Assembly (NCBI GenBank): GCA_016191085.1
Contig: JACPPJ010000004.1
Span: 1-43,845, forward strand
Origin: Acidobacteriota bacterium
Lineage (GTDB): Bacteria; Acidobacteriota; Terriglobia; 2-12-FULL-54-10
Direction: 5' to 3'
DNA length: 43,845 bases
Under the pieces are notes generated by a model, which did not search any database, was not told the DNA's origin, and saw nothing but the letters and a program-made list of their open reading frames with translations. Of the stretch, positions 43,704-43,845 are shown in pieces. The position numbers were made by a program, and so were the translations under genes. The first letter of the stretch is position 1, and each line of letters begins with the position of its first letter.

Positions 43704-43845
43704 ATGTCGAATCCAAGAGGACGTCCCAAGAAGCGAGAGCTGGTTGTGAGCCCAGAGCAGAAGGTAGCTTTGCGGCGTTTGCTCCAGCAACCGCGGAATT
43801 TCCGATCCCTTGCCTTTCGCGCTCGCATCATCTTGGAGTGCGATA
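43704..43845 (+). CDS. IS630-family transposase, 5' end only
   Basis: The window ends after 47 codons. MSNPRGRPKKRELVVSPEQK, then ALRRLLQQPRNFRSLAFRAR and IILEC match the N-terminal helix-turn-helix start of IS630-type transposases, in which 'RARIIL' opens the recognition helix. The catalytic DDE region would lie beyond 43845. Only the start and strand can be stated with confidence. Confidence 0.72.
   Translation, partial: MSNPRGRPKKRELVVSPEQKVALRRLLQQPRNFRSLAFRARIILECD

Noticed and set aside
1..43845. CRISPR arrays or rRNA genes
   Set aside because: I saw no regularly spaced repeats of 24-40 bases and no rRNA-like blocks.

Overview
The window is a chromosomal stretch of a soil-type bacterium, most likely an Acidobacteriota member. 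That placement is inference from gene content: a TIGR03437-like 'Solibacter' C-terminal tail, a subclass B3 metallo-beta-lactamase, an S74 tail-fibre chaperone remnant, many secreted beta-propeller proteins and typical palindromic intergenic repeats. No rRNA or marker gene fixes it. UGA is a normal stop here (the pcrA-like and gdhA-like genes both end in TGA).

Layout. (1) 1-3600: trpE on the minus strand, then a malonyl-CoA-synthetase-type ligase on the plus strand. (2) 3607-12619: an intact tRNA-Asp(GTC) gene in which an 8.9-kb integrative element has inserted. A 46-bp copy of the tRNA 3' half marks the far end. The element carries a tyrosine integrase that has lost its first catalytic arginine, zinc-finger and ATPase/winged-helix genes, an XRE regulator, a PEP-CTERM/HAF-repeat protein and an overlapping trio of exported proteins ending in a matrixin-type metalloprotease. 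(3) 12650-27500: housekeeping and envelope genes. These are an S74 remnant, a phosphotransferase, glutamate dehydrogenase, an MFS carrier, an OmpA-family protein with Ig/PKD-like domains, a BNR beta-propeller, a PcrA/UvrD helicase with a lipoprotein behind it, and a frameshifted B3 metallo-beta-lactamase. (4) 27876-33001: a VOC protein, a small ABM-like protein, a complete SAM-I (S-box) riboswitch with promoter and terminator driving a threonine-synthase-like gene plus a CysO-like sulfur carrier, then rapZ and galT. (5) 33155-35633: a three-gene operon led by a proteasome-fold (Ntn-hydrolase-like) protein, next to an IS1595-family transposase. (6) 35766-41113: pcp and two tandem paralogous exported beta-propeller genes. 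(7) 41434-43845: a methyltransferase, joined remnants of a histidine kinase and a KaiC gene, and the start of an IS630-type transposase.

Three observations stand out. First, both tandem propeller genes are interrupted at the same codon by an in-frame UGA. The reading frame, the beta-propeller blade and the export logic all continue across it, and a hairpin with a GG apical loop lies at the same spacing (+32) in both. These are candidate selenoproteins or another UGA-recoded family. Second, the S-box riboswitch controls a PLP enzyme of the threonine synthase fold together with a CysO-like Gly-Gly carrier, which suggests a protein-thiocarboxylate route to homocysteine. Third, a stand-alone proteasome-like Ntn-hydrolase candidate, with Ser after the initiator Met and Asp at position 17, sits in its own operon with a small membrane protein.

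Several single-base frameshifts (metallo-beta-lactamase, S74 protein) may be real decay or assembly error; raw reads are needed to tell.
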